A stretch of DNA of 5,795 nucleotides from Planctomycetaceae bacterium (lineage in GTDB: Bacteria; Planctomycetota; MHYJ01; SBBU01), in contig SBBU01000303.1 in assembly GCA_005239585.1 (NCBI GenBank), positions 1 to 5,795 of the forward strand, in the 5' to 3' direction. Positions 5,188 to 5,795 of the stretch are shown here, piece after piece. Under the pieces are notes generated by a model. The model did not search any database and was not told the origin of the DNA. It saw only the letters and a list, made by a program, of their open reading frames with translations. Both the position numbers and the translations under genes were made by a program. Numbering within the stretch: position 1 is the first letter of the stretch; each line of letters starts with the position of its first letter.

Positions 5188-5795
5188 ATGACACAAATAT
5201 TAGATTTCTCACGTATCAAAGTGCCTTTTGTAGTCCCGAGTCTTTGCAAAATACTCCCGGATGCATACGAGAGATTTTTGCAATATGACGTTCCACACGA
5301 GAAGAGAAAAGATCAGGGACTGCAAGGAATCCTCAAGGAAACATATCCTGTAAGGAGCTATGACCAGTCTACTTCTCTTGAATATGTCTCATATGAGATT
5401 GGCCAACCAAGGTATACTCCTGAGGAGTGTAAAGTCTTGGGACTTAGCTACGCTGGACCATTCAAGTTGAGATTGCGTCTTGTGAGGCCTGATGGGGTAA
5501 TTGAAGATGAAGTATACATGGGTGACATACCACTTATGCTTGGAGGCGGGTATTTTATCGTAAATGGTGTTGAGAGAATTGTAGTAATCCAGCTTCACAG
5601 GGCATCTGGAATAGATTTTGTAGAGGATAGATTAGCAGACAAAAAAATACATTCATGCTCTATAGTTCCAGAGCGTGGTTCATGGATGGAGATAAGTGTA
5701 TCAAGAAAAGATTCACTGTTCGTAAAAATAGATCAAGGAACAAAACTGAATTGCATGATGTTTTTGCGGGCACTTTCAAAGGATATTGGCTCAAA
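5188..5795 (+). CDS. rpoB: DNA-directed RNA polymerase subunit beta, N-terminal part
   Basis: This is the beginning of the catalytic beta subunit of RNA polymerase. The first 202 codons are present and the gene runs off the right edge; a full RpoB is usually about 1150-1400 residues. Landmarks are YERFLQYDVPHEKRKDQGL (27-45), SYEIGQPRYTPEEC (68-81), MGDIPLMLGGGYFIVNGVER (111-130), VVIQLHRASG (132-141) and the RGSWMEI segment (163-169), all in the expected RpoB order. The start is ATG 5188. GGAG at 5181-5184 is only 3 nt away, closer than ideal. An in-frame GTG at 5179 would add three residues but has no ribosome-binding site, and a TGA at 5152-5154 closes the frame upstream. It lies 153 nt after rplL, the largest spacing in the tRNA-Trp to rpoB block. 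rpoC probably follows outside the window. Confidence 0.97.
   Translation, partial: MTQILDFSRIKVPFVVPSLCKILPDAYERFLQYDVPHEKRKDQGLQGILKETYPVRSYDQSTSLEYVSYEIGQPRYTPEECKVLGLSYAGPFKLRLRLVRPDGVIEDEVYMGDIPLMLGGGYFIVNGVERIVVIQLHRASGIDFVEDRLADKKIHSCSIVPERGSWMEISVSRKDSLFVKIDQGTKLNCMMFLRALSKDIGS

Overview
This window is the conserved bacterial translation/transcription gene cluster that runs from elongation factor Tu to the RNA polymerase beta subunit. All supported genes are on the + strand, in the order tRNA-Thr(GGT), tuf, rpmG, tRNA-Trp(CCA), secE, nusG, rplK, rplA, rplJ, rplL, rpoB (cut by the right edge). There are no mobile elements, CRISPR arrays or accessory genes. It is a housekeeping locus, and the points of interest lie in unusual details of its proteins and of its two longer gaps.

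Organism: a bacterium of moderate to low GC that uses AGA/AGG for arginine and ATA for isoleucine freely, even in ribosomal protein genes. The EF-Tu switch I region lacks the near-universal RGITI and instead has an RDxSKxxTI arrangement. From memory this resembles planctomycete EF-Tu (R-D-A-T-K-x-V-T-I). The start of L10 and the RpoB N-terminus (DVPHEKRKDQGL, then a YEIGQPRYTPEEC block) also look like the Planctomycetes/PVC group. I infer a low-GC Planctomycetota-like or related PVC/Omnitrophota lineage with moderate confidence. No search was possible.

Layout. Positions 1-161 hold no gene I can support, only a short perfect inverted repeat. tRNA-Thr (162-234) lies 32 nt before the GTG start of tuf (267-1487). 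A 208-nt gap (1488-1695) has no ATG and contains three consecutive potential hairpins. rpmG (1696-1848) encodes a 50-residue zinc-type L33. tRNA-Trp (1883-1955) lies 12 nt before secE (1968-2399). From secE to rplJ the genes are packed with gaps of 2 to 7 nt, or with an ATGA overlap at rplK/rplA, which suggests one transcript with translational coupling. rplL (4609-5034) has the strongest Shine-Dalgarno sequence in the window. A 152-nt gap (5035-5187) with a hairpin and an imperfect duplicated element precedes rpoB (5188 to the edge).

How the genes work together: EF-Tu delivers aminoacyl-tRNA to the ribosome and contacts the L7/L12 stalk, which L10 carries next to L11 and L1. NusG links elongating RNA polymerase (RpoB) to the ribosome or Rho. 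SecE belongs to the SecYEG translocon. The two tRNAs are probably co-transcribed with the protein genes and cut out of the precursor. Neither encodes its CCA end, so tRNA nucleotidyltransferase must add it.
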